Assembly: GCF_050729195.1 (NCBI RefSeq)
Contig: NZ_JBOHKS010000208.1
Location: 1-32,568 of the forward strand
Source of the DNA: Hypericibacter sp050729195
Lineage (GTDB): Bacteria > Pseudomonadota > Alphaproteobacteria > Dongiales > Dongiaceae
Reading direction: 5' to 3'
Length of the DNA stretch: 32,568 nt
Shown here: in pieces, positions 15,614-22,990 of the stretch
Layout of the letters: every line of letters starts with the position of its first letter
How positions within the stretch are numbered: the first letter of the stretch is position 1
Notes under the pieces: generated by a model
The model's input: the letters and a program-made list of their open reading frames with translations, nothing else
Told to the model about the DNA's origin: nothing
Database searches by the model: none
Made by a program: the position numbers and the translations under genes

Positions 15614-18057
15614 GGGAGCACGAACTCATCAGGACCGAGTTCGACCCCTCCCGAAATGAAGCGGCAGTATTGATCATTGGGGCCGGCGACCGGCTCGACG
15701 AGATCTCCCGCCTGATGCAGGCCGGCAATCTGGTGCAGGCCGAAGCGCTTGCGCGGGAGCTGCTGGCGCTGGACCCCGACCAATCGGAGGCCCTCTGCCT
15801 TCTGGCCGACATCCATCTGCAGAGCGGCCGGTTCGAGGCGGCGACCGGCTTCTTTCGGCGGGGGATCGAGCGGCGTCCCGGCAACGCCGCCGCCCATGTC
15901 GGTCTCGGCAATGCGCGATTCCAGCTGAAGGAATTCGCCGCGGCCGAGATCTGCTACCGCCATGCGCTGGCCCTCAAGCCGGAGATGGTGGAAGCCGCGC
16001 ATAATTTGGCGAGCAGCCTGCATGCGCTTGGCCGGTCGGCCGAAGCTGTCCTGCAGTTCGAGGCGACCATCGCCCTCAATCCCGCCTGGCCGGTCACCCA
16101 TGCCAGCCTTGGAAAACTCCACCAGGCGCTCGGAAGGAACCGGGACGCCGTGGGCTGTTTCAGCCGCGCCCTCGAGCTCCAGCCCGATGCCGCCGATGTT
16201 CTGGCCAATCTGGGCGCCGCCCTCAAATCGGAAGGGAGTGAGGCAGAGGCTGAGAGCTGCCTCCGGCGCGCCATCGCGCTGCAGCCCCGCTTCGTCGACC
16301 CCTATAACAGCCTCGGCAGCCTGCTTCAGGGTCAGGGCCGCCGGGAGGAAGCGATCGCGCTGTTCGAGCGGGGGATCGCGATCGATCCGACACGCCCGGA
16401 GCTGCACAACAACCTGGGCAATGCCTTGAAGGAAAGAGGCGATCTCGACGGCGCCGTCGGCCGCTATCACCGCGCATTGGAGCTTCGCCCGGATTTCGCG
16501 CAAGCGCATAGCAATCTCGGCAATGCGCTGCAGAGCCTCGGCCAGTTCGAGGCCGCCTGCGCTTCATACCGCCGGGCCCTCGAGATCGATCCGCGTTTCG
16601 ACGTGGCCTGGAGCAATCTCGGCAATGCCGCGCGCGAGCTGGGCCAGCTCGAGGAGGCGGAAGCGGCCTACCGGCGGGCGTTGTCCTTGAATGCGGGCAA
16701 TGTCGAGGCGCTCAATAATCTGGCGAGCGTGCTGAAGGATGGCTGCCGGTTCGACGAAGCGCTGGCCTGCCTGCGCCGGGCGCTCGCGCTCAAGCCGGAC
16801 TTCGAGACGGCCTGCCACAATCTTCTGATGATCATGCAATACGATCCGACGCTCTCGCCCGGCCAGCTTCTCCACGAGCATCGCGAGTTCGACCGATGCT
16901 TCGCCGCCGGCCTGGCGCCCGCGTTCCTGCGTCAGCGCAATCTCCCGGAACCCGACCGACGGTTGCGGGTCGGCTATGTGTCGGGCGATCTCGCGCGTCA
17001 CCCGGTGGGATTTTTCCTCACACCCGTCTTGTCGGCGCACGATCGCGACGAGGTCGAGATCTTCGCCTATTCCGATCGGATCGCCGAAGACGAGATGACC
17101 CGCACACTTCGCCAGGCTTGCGACAGCTGGCGGCAGATCGTCGATCTGGACGACGCATCCTTCGCCTCGCGCATCGTTGCCGACGGCATCGATATCCTGG
17201 TCGATCTCTCCGGCCATACGCCGAGAAACCGGCTGCTCGCTTTCGCCCGCAAGCCGGCGCCGGTGCAGGCGACCTGGGCGGGCTATGTCGGCACGACCGG
17301 CATGGCCGCCATGGGCTATCTGATCGCCGACGGGCGGCAGATGCCGGAGGGTGCCGAGAGCGAGGCTGTCGAGAGTATCGTTCGGCTCCCCAACGCCTAT
17401 GTCTGCTATCAGGCGCCGGCCTATGCGCCGGAGGTGAGCGGGTTGCCGGCGCTCCAGTCCGGGCGGGTGACCTTCGGCTGTTTCAACAACCTCTCCAAGG
17501 TCAACGAGACGGTTATCGCCCTGTGGGCTCGCCTTCTGAAGCGCCTGCCACAGGCGCAGCTGGTGCTCAAAACCATGCAGCTCGACGATGCTGCGCTGCG
17601 GCAACGCTATACCGGGCTCTTTGCCGCCCAGGGGATCGATCCGGCGCGCGTCAGCCTGCGGGGACGCTCACGCCATGGTGGGCTGCTGGCGGAATATGGC
17701 CAGATCGACATCGCGCTCGATCCGTTTCCCTATTCCGGCGGGCTGACGACGTTGGAGAGCCTGTGGATGGGCGTGCCGGTGGTGACCAAACAGGGCGATC
17801 GCTTCGCCGGCCGTCACTCGACCTCGCATTTGACTGCCATCGGGCTGCCGGAACTGGTCGCGGCAGACGCAGAAGGGTATCTCGATATCGCCTGCGACCT
17901 GGCATCCGACCTCGATCGCCTGGCAGCACTCCGCCGCACGCTGAGGCCGCGCATGGCGGCTTCGCCTTCGTGCGATGGGCGCGGATTTACCCGGGATCTG
18001 GAGGCGGCCTATCGGCGCCTTTGGCGCCACTGGTGCGAGGAACAGGCCGCCGAATAG
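15610..18057 (+). CDS. TPR-repeat O-GlcNAc-transferase-like protein (GT41/SPINDLY family), copy 2
   Basis: An 815-residue paralogue of the preceding gene. It has about eleven TPR units followed by the GT41 domain with G-Y-V-S-G-D-L-A-R-H-P at 455-465 (His464), F-G-C-F-N-N-L-S-K (Lys630) and the same D-P-F-P-Y-S-G-G-L-T-T-L-E-S-L segment. The key residues fall at identical positions in both copies, so the two are collinear products of a tandem duplication that has since diverged, mostly in the TPR half. The ATG at 15610 overlaps the stop of copy 1 (ATGA), so the pair is co-translated. An upstream in-frame start at 15586 would add eight residues but lies inside copy 1. The retained catalytic residues argue that both copies are active. 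Confidence 0.9.
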   Translation: MREHELIRTEFDPSRNEAAVLIIGAGDRLDEISRLMQAGNLVQAEALARELLALDPDQSEALCLLADIHLQSGRFEAATGFFRRGIERRPGNAAAHVGLGNARFQLKEFAAAEICYRHALALKPEMVEAAHNLASSLHALGRSAEAVLQFEATIALNPAWPVTHASLGKLHQALGRNRDAVGCFSRALELQPDAADVLANLGAALKSEGSEAEAESCLRRAIALQPRFVDPYNSLGSLLQGQGRREEAIALFERGIAIDPTRPELHNNLGNALKERGDLDGAVGRYHRALELRPDFAQAHSNLGNALQSLGQFEAACASYRRALEIDPRFDVAWSNLGNAARELGQLEEAEAAYRRALSLNAGNVEALNNLASVLKDGCRFDEALACLRRALALKPDFETACHNLLMIMQYDPTLSPGQLLHEHREFDRCFAAGLAPAFLRQRNLPEPDRRLRVGYVSGDLARHPVGFFLTPVLSAHDRDEVEIFAYSDRIAEDEMTRTLRQACDSWRQIVDLDDASFASRIVADGIDILVDLSGHTPRNRLLAFARKPAPVQATWAGYVGTTGMAAMGYLIADGRQMPEGAESEAVESIVRLPNAYVCYQAPAYAPEVSGLPALQSGRVTFGCFNNLSKVNETVIALWARLLKRLPQAQLVLKTMQLDDAALRQRYTGLFAAQGIDPARVSLRGRSRHGGLLAEYGQIDIALDPFPYSGGLTTLESLWMGVPVVTKQGDRFAGRHSTSHLTAIGLPELVAADAEGYLDIACDLASDLDRLAALRRTLRPRMAASPSCDGRGFTRDLEAAYRRLWRHWCEEQAAE

Positions 18058-18083
18058 ACGCCGCGCAAGTGCCGGCTGCCGCT

Positions 18084-19598
18084 CTAGGAGGCTGCCGGCT
18101 CGAGGACAGGTCGGCTCGATAGCGCGTCGTCGAGGTCCAGCAGATCGCCCCAATGACGGCCGGAGGCAATGTGGGCCTCCAGTGCCGGCAGCCATCCCGC
18201 TTCCCTCCAGTTCGCCTGCGTGGCCTCCGGCAGCGCCGCCAGCCGTGCCGGATCGATCACGCGCAGCCCCTCCATGCAGCTCCGCGCAGCAATCCGCGCC
18301 GGTGCGGCATTGCGCAGCGGCATCAGCATCTTGTCGGGTGGCATCAAGGCCATGAAACGATCCGTCTGTTCGAAGGCATTCCCGACCCGCGAGCAGAGAT
18401 CGAGCCTTGCGCGGCAGAGTGCCGTCATCTCACCGCCCTCGAACAGCTTGGCGGGAGCCGCGGCGGAGAGCTGCTTGGCGGTGTCGTCGATACCGAGGAT
18501 GAGGACGTTCGGATCCTCTTTGCTGAGGATGGTGATGAAGGGGTAGCGGCGGACGGCGACCGGGATATAGGCGCCCTCGCGCCATTGACCCGCCGCATCC
18601 ACATGGAGATTGATGCCCGGCATGGCGCCCAGAACGCCAAGCGGCCGCGGTGGATTGGTGGCGGTGAAGACGATCGGGTAGTGCCGCGCGGCCTCGATCA
18701 TTTCGCCCGCCACAAGGGGGACGAGGTGGGTGGAGGCGGCGAAGCCGAAGTCGCCGTCGCGCAAGCCCAGTTTCGCGTGCTTCACGCGCGACAGCGCCAC
18801 GACCTTGCGAAAGAACAACGGCAGTTCCTGGGGCTTGAGCGCCTCGGGGTCGGGTTTCGCCGGCGTGCGACGATCCTTGAATTCCGCGAGGCGCAGCTTG
18901 CCCTGGTGGTCCGGGGCGCCGGGCCGATCCCGCATCGTCATGCCGCGGTAATAGCGCTTCTGCCAGCGCTCGCGCTGCTCGGAAGATCCCGTGACATTGA
19001 GCCGGTCCGAGAAGCGGGTGCGCTCCTGGGACCATGCCTCCAGATCGGCCTTCAAGGCCGGGTCGTCGGCGACGTCGTAGATCTCCGGCTCGATCCGATC
19101 GAGAACGCCACGCTGGACCGGAAAGACGAAGCAGAACGGCTCTCCCTCGTCGAACGAAATCCAGTGGTTCGGCCGGGTGAACATCCAGTTCATGGTGAAG
19201 GAATAAGGCGCCCAGTCGGTCTCGATCACGCCGCTCAAGGGCGCGATACCGTCCTTCGGCCGGTTGACGGGCCCGGTGGCGAAGAGATTCCAGCCCGGGT
19301 CGGTGCGAAAGATCCCATTGACGTGAAAGGTCAAAACCCCGTGACCGAAGACGCTGGTCGGCTGCAGGGCCGGCTCTCCCGGACATCGGATGTCGATGCC
19401 GCCGAGTTCCGCACGCCCGTTCCAGCGGGCGCTGAAGGCGGCGGGCGAAAGCAGCTCCCAGCCATGTGCATTGGCGATATTGAGGGGCAGGCAGCGATAG
19501 GCGAAAGCCTGGGAAGACTCATCCATCCATTGGCGCGTCGGCGATGCCGGTTGCGGCGCGGCGGCGGCAGGCCGGGTCGCATAAAAGGACAACTTCAT
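18084..19598 (-). CDS. DUF6065-SapC fusion protein
   Basis: A 504-residue protein with two recognisable parts. Residues about 1-240 look like DUF6065 (W-N-G-x-x-E-L-G-G-I-D-I, G-H-G-V-L-T-F-H-V-N-G-I-F-R-T, P-K-D-G-I-A-P-L-S-G-V-I-E-T-D-W). Residues about 262-490 look like SapC (F-F-R-K-V-V-A-L-S, V-P-L-V-A-G-E-M, Y-P-I-V-F, G-A-Y-I-P-V-A-V-R-R-Y-P-F). SapC proteins were first linked to surface-layer loci; their biochemical role is unknown. No signal peptide is seen. I chose ATG 19598, which has a G-rich stretch 8 nt upstream; the open frame continues to 19790 but that extension looks non-coding. The gene is convergent with the TPR-GT41 pair (26-bp gap). Domain names come from pattern memory. 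Confidence 0.82.
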   Translation of the reverse strand: MKLSFYATRPAAAAPQPASPTRQWMDESSQAFAYRCLPLNIANAHGWELLSPAAFSARWNGRAELGGIDIRCPGEPALQPTSVFGHGVLTFHVNGIFRTDPGWNLFATGPVNRPKDGIAPLSGVIETDWAPYSFTMNWMFTRPNHWISFDEGEPFCFVFPVQRGVLDRIEPEIYDVADDPALKADLEAWSQERTRFSDRLNVTGSSEQRERWQKRYYRGMTMRDRPGAPDHQGKLRLAEFKDRRTPAKPDPEALKPQELPLFFRKVVALSRVKHAKLGLRDGDFGFAASTHLVPLVAGEMIEAARHYPIVFTATNPPRPLGVLGAMPGINLHVDAAGQWREGAYIPVAVRRYPFITILSKEDPNVLILGIDDTAKQLSAAAPAKLFEGGEMTALCRARLDLCSRVGNAFEQTDRFMALMPPDKMLMPLRNAAPARIAARSCMEGLRVIDPARLAALPEATQANWREAGWLPALEAHIASGRHWGDLLDLDDALSSRPVLEPAAS

Positions 19599-19975
19599 TG
19601 CATCGCCCCCGAAACACCCACGCCCAAGGAAAATCCGAACGCATTGAACGCTAATTTCGGCAAACGCGGAAGAGGCGGGAGCATGGCGTCGTCGCTGCCG
19701 CGTCAAAAACGGCAGGTGGGCAGTGCAGCAAAATCGGGAACCGCGAGCGGCGCGGAATGAAATCCTGTCTTCGGCAGCCTCGCGCGACACAATCCGCTGC
19801 GGTCCATGACAAAGCCTTCACTATCGCTTGGCATCGGGTGATCTCGGTATGTGGCTGTTAGGCGACAGGGGAATGAATTTACCAAATACTAACATTGTTT
19901 AAGGCCGCGCCCCGCACGCCGGAGCAAAGTCCTCGAACTTGCTAGTTGGTACACAACCGAGAACGGGGAGCCACA
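19599..19975. promoter_or_regulatory. 377-bp divergent region upstream of the Fap-like amyloid operon
   Basis: No gene is seen. This gap separates the minus-strand DUF6065-SapC gene from the first amyloid subunit and must carry the promoter for the plus-strand operon. An AT-rich part (about 19873-19904, with TTTACCAAATAC and TTGTTTAA) is the most likely core. A clear Shine-Dalgarno (GGGGAG, 19965-19970) sits 5 nt before ATG 19976. I found no convincing sigma-54 (TGGCAC...TTGCA) or sigma-70 consensus. Confidence 0.45.
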
Positions 19976-20914
19976 ATGAAGAAAATCCTATATATGGGAG
20001 TGGCTGGCTGCGCGCTGTTCATCGCCAATGCGGCATCGGCGGACGTGAATATCCTGGCGAATATCAACAAGACCCAGGACATCACCGTCTCCGAACTGGT
20101 CACGATCCACAAGACCGTGAACATCACCGCCGTGGTCGATATCACGCCAGGCAAAGCTGCTGAAGCCCAGGGACTGATCGATCAGTCCAACTATGACAAC
20201 GAAGCCTGCGGCAACTGCGCCGAGAAGGTCGACTCCATCGTGGACTCGATCGGCGCCGCTGACGGGTCCGGCAATACCGGCATCGTCAACGTCAACCAGT
20301 CGACGGGCAACATGAACAACCAGGGCAACTCGGTTTCGGTTGCCTGGGATCTGGCGCGTCCTCCGGGAGCGCCGCCGCCTCCGGTTGGCGTCCCGCCACC
20401 CGCGACCGGCAACAGCGGCTTCGCCCATGCGCAAGCCCATGTTGATCAGAAGAACGGCGAGTTCCTGTCGGGTGGCGAGCCGGTCCTCGAGCCGAATGTC
20501 GTGGATACCATCAATCTGTTGTTCCGCGACGCCGAGATCTCCGGGTCGATCAACCACAATACGGGCATCGTCAACGTCAACCAGTCCTCTGGCAACATGA
20601 ACAACCAGGGCAACCAGCTCGTGTTGGCAGTGAGCCTGTTGGGCACGACGCAGGGAGGCGGCGTGGCTTTGTCCGAGGCGGATCTCGGTCAGGTCACCGT
20701 CGGCAATAGCGCTCAGGAATCCGATAGCGATCCGACCGCCAGCGATTCGGATCTGATTGGCATCAACAAGAGTGTGTCGATCAGCGATTCGATCAGCAAC
20801 AACATCGGCGTCGTCAACGTCAATCAGGCGGCTGGCAACATGTCGAACCAGGCCAACAACGTCTCGGCGGCGGTGGTCGTGATCGGCAGCGGCAGCGCAC
20901 CTGGCGCACCATAG
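19976..20914 (+). CDS. Secreted three-repeat Asn/Gln-rich amyloid-like subunit 1 (Fap-like)
   Basis: A 312-residue secreted protein. A Sec signal peptide ends A-A-S-A (cut after about residue 22). The mature N-terminus D-V-N-I-L-A-N-I-N-K-T-Q-D-I-T-V is shared with the next two proteins. Three repeat cores follow: G-I-V-N-V-N-Q-S-T-G-N-M-N-N-Q-G-N (102-118), the near-identical 197-213, and 278-294. They are separated by a Pro-rich linker (129-142) and a second linker with A-L-S-E-A-D-L-G-Q (231-239). This N-R1-L1-R2-L2-R3-C plan is that of FapB/FapC amyloid proteins. Only this subunit has a CxxC motif (Cys78, Cys81); FapC also carries a CxxC, but at its C-terminus. The expected role is as a fibre subunit outside the cell. 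An in-frame TTG at 19946 is rejected because ATG 19976 has the ribosome site and signal peptide. Confidence 0.82.
   Translation: MKKILYMGVAGCALFIANAASADVNILANINKTQDITVSELVTIHKTVNITAVVDITPGKAAEAQGLIDQSNYDNEACGNCAEKVDSIVDSIGAADGSGNTGIVNVNQSTGNMNNQGNSVSVAWDLARPPGAPPPPVGVPPPATGNSGFAHAQAHVDQKNGEFLSGGEPVLEPNVVDTINLLFRDAEISGSINHNTGIVNVNQSSGNMNNQGNQLVLAVSLLGTTQGGGVALSEADLGQVTVGNSAQESDSDPTASDSDLIGINKSVSISDSISNNIGVVNVNQAAGNMSNQANNVSAAVVVIGSGSAPGAP
20279..20857 (+). repeat. Three amyloid-type repeat cores in subunit 1
   Basis: Cores lie at 20279-20329, 20564-20614 and 20807-20857. The first two are almost identical in DNA as well as protein. The Asn, Gln, Gly and small hydrophobic spacing (x-x-N-x-G-I-V-N-V-N-Q-x-x-G-N-M-x-N-Q-x-N) predicts stacked beta-arches with Asn/Gln ladders. 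Confidence 0.9.
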
Positions 20915-20929
20915 GAAGGAGAACCGGCC

Positions 20930-21880
20930 ATGAAAAAAGCTCTTCTCGCGACTGCCGGCTCGGCGCTTGCTCTGGTGTTGCTGTCATACAGCATGCCGGC
21001 GTCAGCGGACGTGGACGTCACGGTCACAGTCAATAAGACCAAGGACGTCACCATCACCGAGAACATCACGATCCTGAAGACGGTGCTCATCAGCGTCGAC
21101 ACGAGCGTGGCCTATCGGTCAGCGGCCGAAGCGGACGCCATCGTCAACCAGACGATCGACCACAACACGGCGACTCACACGGTTCTTCAGCTCGGCAACG
21201 TTCTCAGCGAGCCGACGGAGATTCCGGAGGATGAGATCACGAACTTCGGCATCCGCCGGACCGCGTCGATCGACACCTCGATCAATACCAATACCGGCAT
21301 CGTCAACGTCAACCAAGACGTCGGCAATATGGCGAACCAGGGCAACCAGGTTTCGCTCGCCGTTTCCACACCCTCCAATACGGGTAACGCCAATCAGCAG
21401 CGTGTCGTCCTCAATTCTCAGGCAGAGACTCAGCAGATCAACACCAACAACCATGTGTTCGAGGCTGAGCATCCGAATCCGGAAACCGATTTCTTCACCG
21501 GCACCTACAATGAATCCGCGTCGATCGATGGGTCCATCAACGACAATATCGGCATCGTCAATGTCAACCAGAATGCTGGCAACATGAACAACCAGTCCAA
21601 CTCCGAGGCACTGGCGGTTGCTGTCGATCTGGCGGGCGTCGCGATCTCCGAGGCCGCCTTGGGCCAGGTCAACACGGACAACAATGGCGGCAATGGTGAA
21701 GATGGTACCGCGGGCGTTCTCGAAGCGGGCGTCGTCAAGCTCGCGTCGATGACGGGGTCCCTGAATGGCAATACCGGCGTCGGTGGCGTCAATCAGGCCG
21801 CGGGCAACATGGCCAACCAATCCAACACCTTCTCGCTCAGCTTTATCGATGCGGGCGGCGGTGTTGGCATTGGCCAATAA
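20930..21880 (+). CDS. Secreted three-repeat Asn/Gln-rich amyloid-like subunit 2 (Fap-like)
   Basis: A 316-residue paralogue of subunit 1, 15 bp downstream, with a strong ribosome site (AGGAAGGAG) before ATG 20930. The signal peptide ends S-M-P-A-S-A (cut after about residue 26). The mature start D-V-D-V-T-V-T-V-N-K-T-K-D-V-T-I matches its neighbours. Repeat cores are at residues 123-139, 208-224 and 283-299; the third has drifted (G-V-G-G-V-N-Q-A-A-G-N-M-A-N-Q-S-N). Linker 2 keeps A-I-S-E-A-A-L-G-Q. There is no Cys in the mature protein. It has low aromatic content and is rich in Asn, Thr, Ser and Val, as expected for an extracellular fibre subunit. Paralogy to subunits 1 and 3 implies tandem duplication. 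Confidence 0.82.
   Translation: MKKALLATAGSALALVLLSYSMPASADVDVTVTVNKTKDVTITENITILKTVLISVDTSVAYRSAAEADAIVNQTIDHNTATHTVLQLGNVLSEPTEIPEDEITNFGIRRTASIDTSINTNTGIVNVNQDVGNMANQGNQVSLAVSTPSNTGNANQQRVVLNSQAETQQINTNNHVFEAEHPNPETDFFTGTYNESASIDGSINDNIGIVNVNQNAGNMNNQSNSEALAVAVDLAGVAISEAALGQVNTDNNGGNGEDGTAGVLEAGVVKLASMTGSLNGNTGVGGVNQAAGNMANQSNTFSLSFIDAGGGVGIGQ
21296..21826 (+). repeat. Three amyloid-type repeat cores in subunit 2
   Basis: Cores lie at 21296-21346, 21551-21601 and 21776-21826. Repeat 2 (G-I-V-N-V-N-Q-N-A-G-N-M-N-N-Q-S-N) is closest to the family consensus; repeat 3 has lost one Asn of the ladder. Confidence 0.88.
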
Positions 21881-21907
21881 GCCGGCAAGCGGAAAAGGAG
21901 ACATGTC

Positions 21908-22861
21908 ATGAAGAAATCTCTCTATGCGACCGCTGGATCGGCTTTGGCCATGGTCCTGCTCGCTGCGAGCCTGCCTGCGTCCGCTGACGTGAATGTGACC
22001 GCCACCATCAACAAGACGAAAGACATCACGGTGACGGAGCAGATCACGATCAACAAGACGATCAGCATCGTCGTCGCGTCGGCGTTCACGAACAACGACA
22101 TCAAAGCGGCGGCCGAAGCCAATGCGTTGCTGAACATCACCAATGCCAACAATACGGTCGATGGTCAGGACGTGAATCTCGACGAAAATGGCGCACCGGC
22201 TTCCGATCATTCGCCCGGCGTCACGGACTACAACATGAACCTGTCGGCGGTCATCGGCGATTCCGAAACGGGTTCGATCAACGAGAATACCGGCGTCTTC
22301 GGAGTCAACCAGGACGTCGGCAACATGACGAACCAGGGCAACGCCGTGTCCGTGGCCGGGGTCACCGATCTGCCGTCCTTCGCGAATGCGCAGGCTGGCG
22401 GCGACCAGTCGAACACGGGCAATACGTCCCAGGACTTCGAGCTCATTCGCGACACCGAAGGCAATCTGCTGACCTTCGACGAGATCAAGGCTGATCCGAG
22501 TGCGGCCAACTTCCAGACCGACAAGGCAGCGACGATCACGGGTTCGATCAACAGCAATACCGGCATCATCAACGTCAACCAGAACGCCGGTAACATGAAC
22601 AACCAGAACAACGGGGTCGCGATTGCGATCGGCCTCGGTGCGCTGGTGGCATTGTCGGAGACCGATCTTGGCCAGGCCAATTCGGGCAACACCGTGACGG
22701 AAGTCGAGACGGTGAAGCACGATACGATCACCGACTCCATCAACAACAACGTCGGCATCGTCAGCGTCAACCAGTCCTCCGGCAACATGAACAATCAGGG
22801 CAACGTTGTGAGCCTTGCGGCTGTTGCGTCCGGTGCGATTCTGACGTCAGCGGCTCCGTAA
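21908..22861 (+). CDS. Secreted three-repeat Asn/Gln-rich amyloid-like subunit 3 (Fap-like)
   Basis: A 317-residue paralogue, 27 bp after subunit 2, with an AAGGAG ribosome site. The signal peptide is nearly the same as in subunit 2 (A-T-A-G-S-A-L-A near residues 7-14; cut after S-L-P-A-S-A, about residue 26). The mature start is D-V-N-V-T-A-T-I-N-K-T-K-D-I-T-V. Repeat cores are at residues 129-145, 219-235 and 283-299; linker 2 has A-L-S-E-T-D-L-G-Q. There is no Cys. It is more similar to subunit 2 than to subunit 1 in signal and N-terminal region, suggesting the most recent duplication. A stable hairpin just after its stop probably lowers transcription of the downstream genes. Predicted role: extracellular amyloid fibre subunit. 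Confidence 0.82.
   Translation: MKKSLYATAGSALAMVLLAASLPASADVNVTATINKTKDITVTEQITINKTISIVVASAFTNNDIKAAAEANALLNITNANNTVDGQDVNLDENGAPASDHSPGVTDYNMNLSAVIGDSETGSINENTGVFGVNQDVGNMTNQGNAVSVAGVTDLPSFANAQAGGDQSNTGNTSQDFELIRDTEGNLLTFDEIKADPSAANFQTDKAATITGSINSNTGIINVNQNAGNMNNQNNGVAIAIGLGALVALSETDLGQANSGNTVTEVETVKHDTITDSINNNVGIVSVNQSSGNMNNQGNVVSLAAVASGAILTSAAP
22292..22804 (+). repeat. Three amyloid-type repeat cores in subunit 3
   Basis: Cores lie at 22292-22342, 22562-22612 and 22754-22804. Repeat 1 carries G-V-F-G-V-N-Q-D-V-G-N-M and so matches subunit 2 repeat 1 (Q-D-V-G-N-M). Repeat 2 shares Q-N-A-G-N-M with subunit 2 repeat 2. Corresponding repeats are thus more alike between genes than repeats within one gene. 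Confidence 0.88.
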
Positions 22862-22868
22862 TTCTGAC

Positions 22869-22921
22869 TGGCGGAGGAGGGAAGCCAACCGGCTCTTCCT
22901 CCTCCCGCCACTTTCCCTTCG
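22869..22921 (+). terminator. Long hairpin between subunit 3 and subunit 4 genes (attenuator-like)
   Basis: A long imperfect stem (left arm from 22869, right arm to 22910) with inner pair AGCC/GGCT and loop AACC follows the subunit 3 stop by 7 bp. Each arm has one bulged G or C. It is followed by a pyrimidine-rich CTTTCCCTTCG rather than a pure T run. It probably acts as a partial terminator or an mRNA 3'-end stabiliser that leaves subunits 1-3 in excess. Confidence 0.7.
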
Positions 22922-22990
22922 TTTCTGAGTGCGTCTCACGATCGCCTGGACATTCGTTTCGCTCTTTCTTGCTGAGCTACGGGGTCGGGA

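Noticed and set aside
18153..19760. 535-codon plus-strand open frame opposite the DUF6065-SapC gene
   Set aside because: No start signals and no recognisable domain; the minus strand carries the family motifs.
19828..19850. Possible sigma-54 or sigma-70 promoter beginning TTGGCA upstream of subunit 1
   Set aside because: The downstream element and spacing do not fit either consensus.
21119..22720. 533-codon minus-strand open frame across subunits 2 and 3
   Set aside because: Spans the intergenic gap between two clear plus-strand genes with ribosome sites and signal peptides; composition (many I/V/D/G/R in shadow pattern) is that of an antisense frame.
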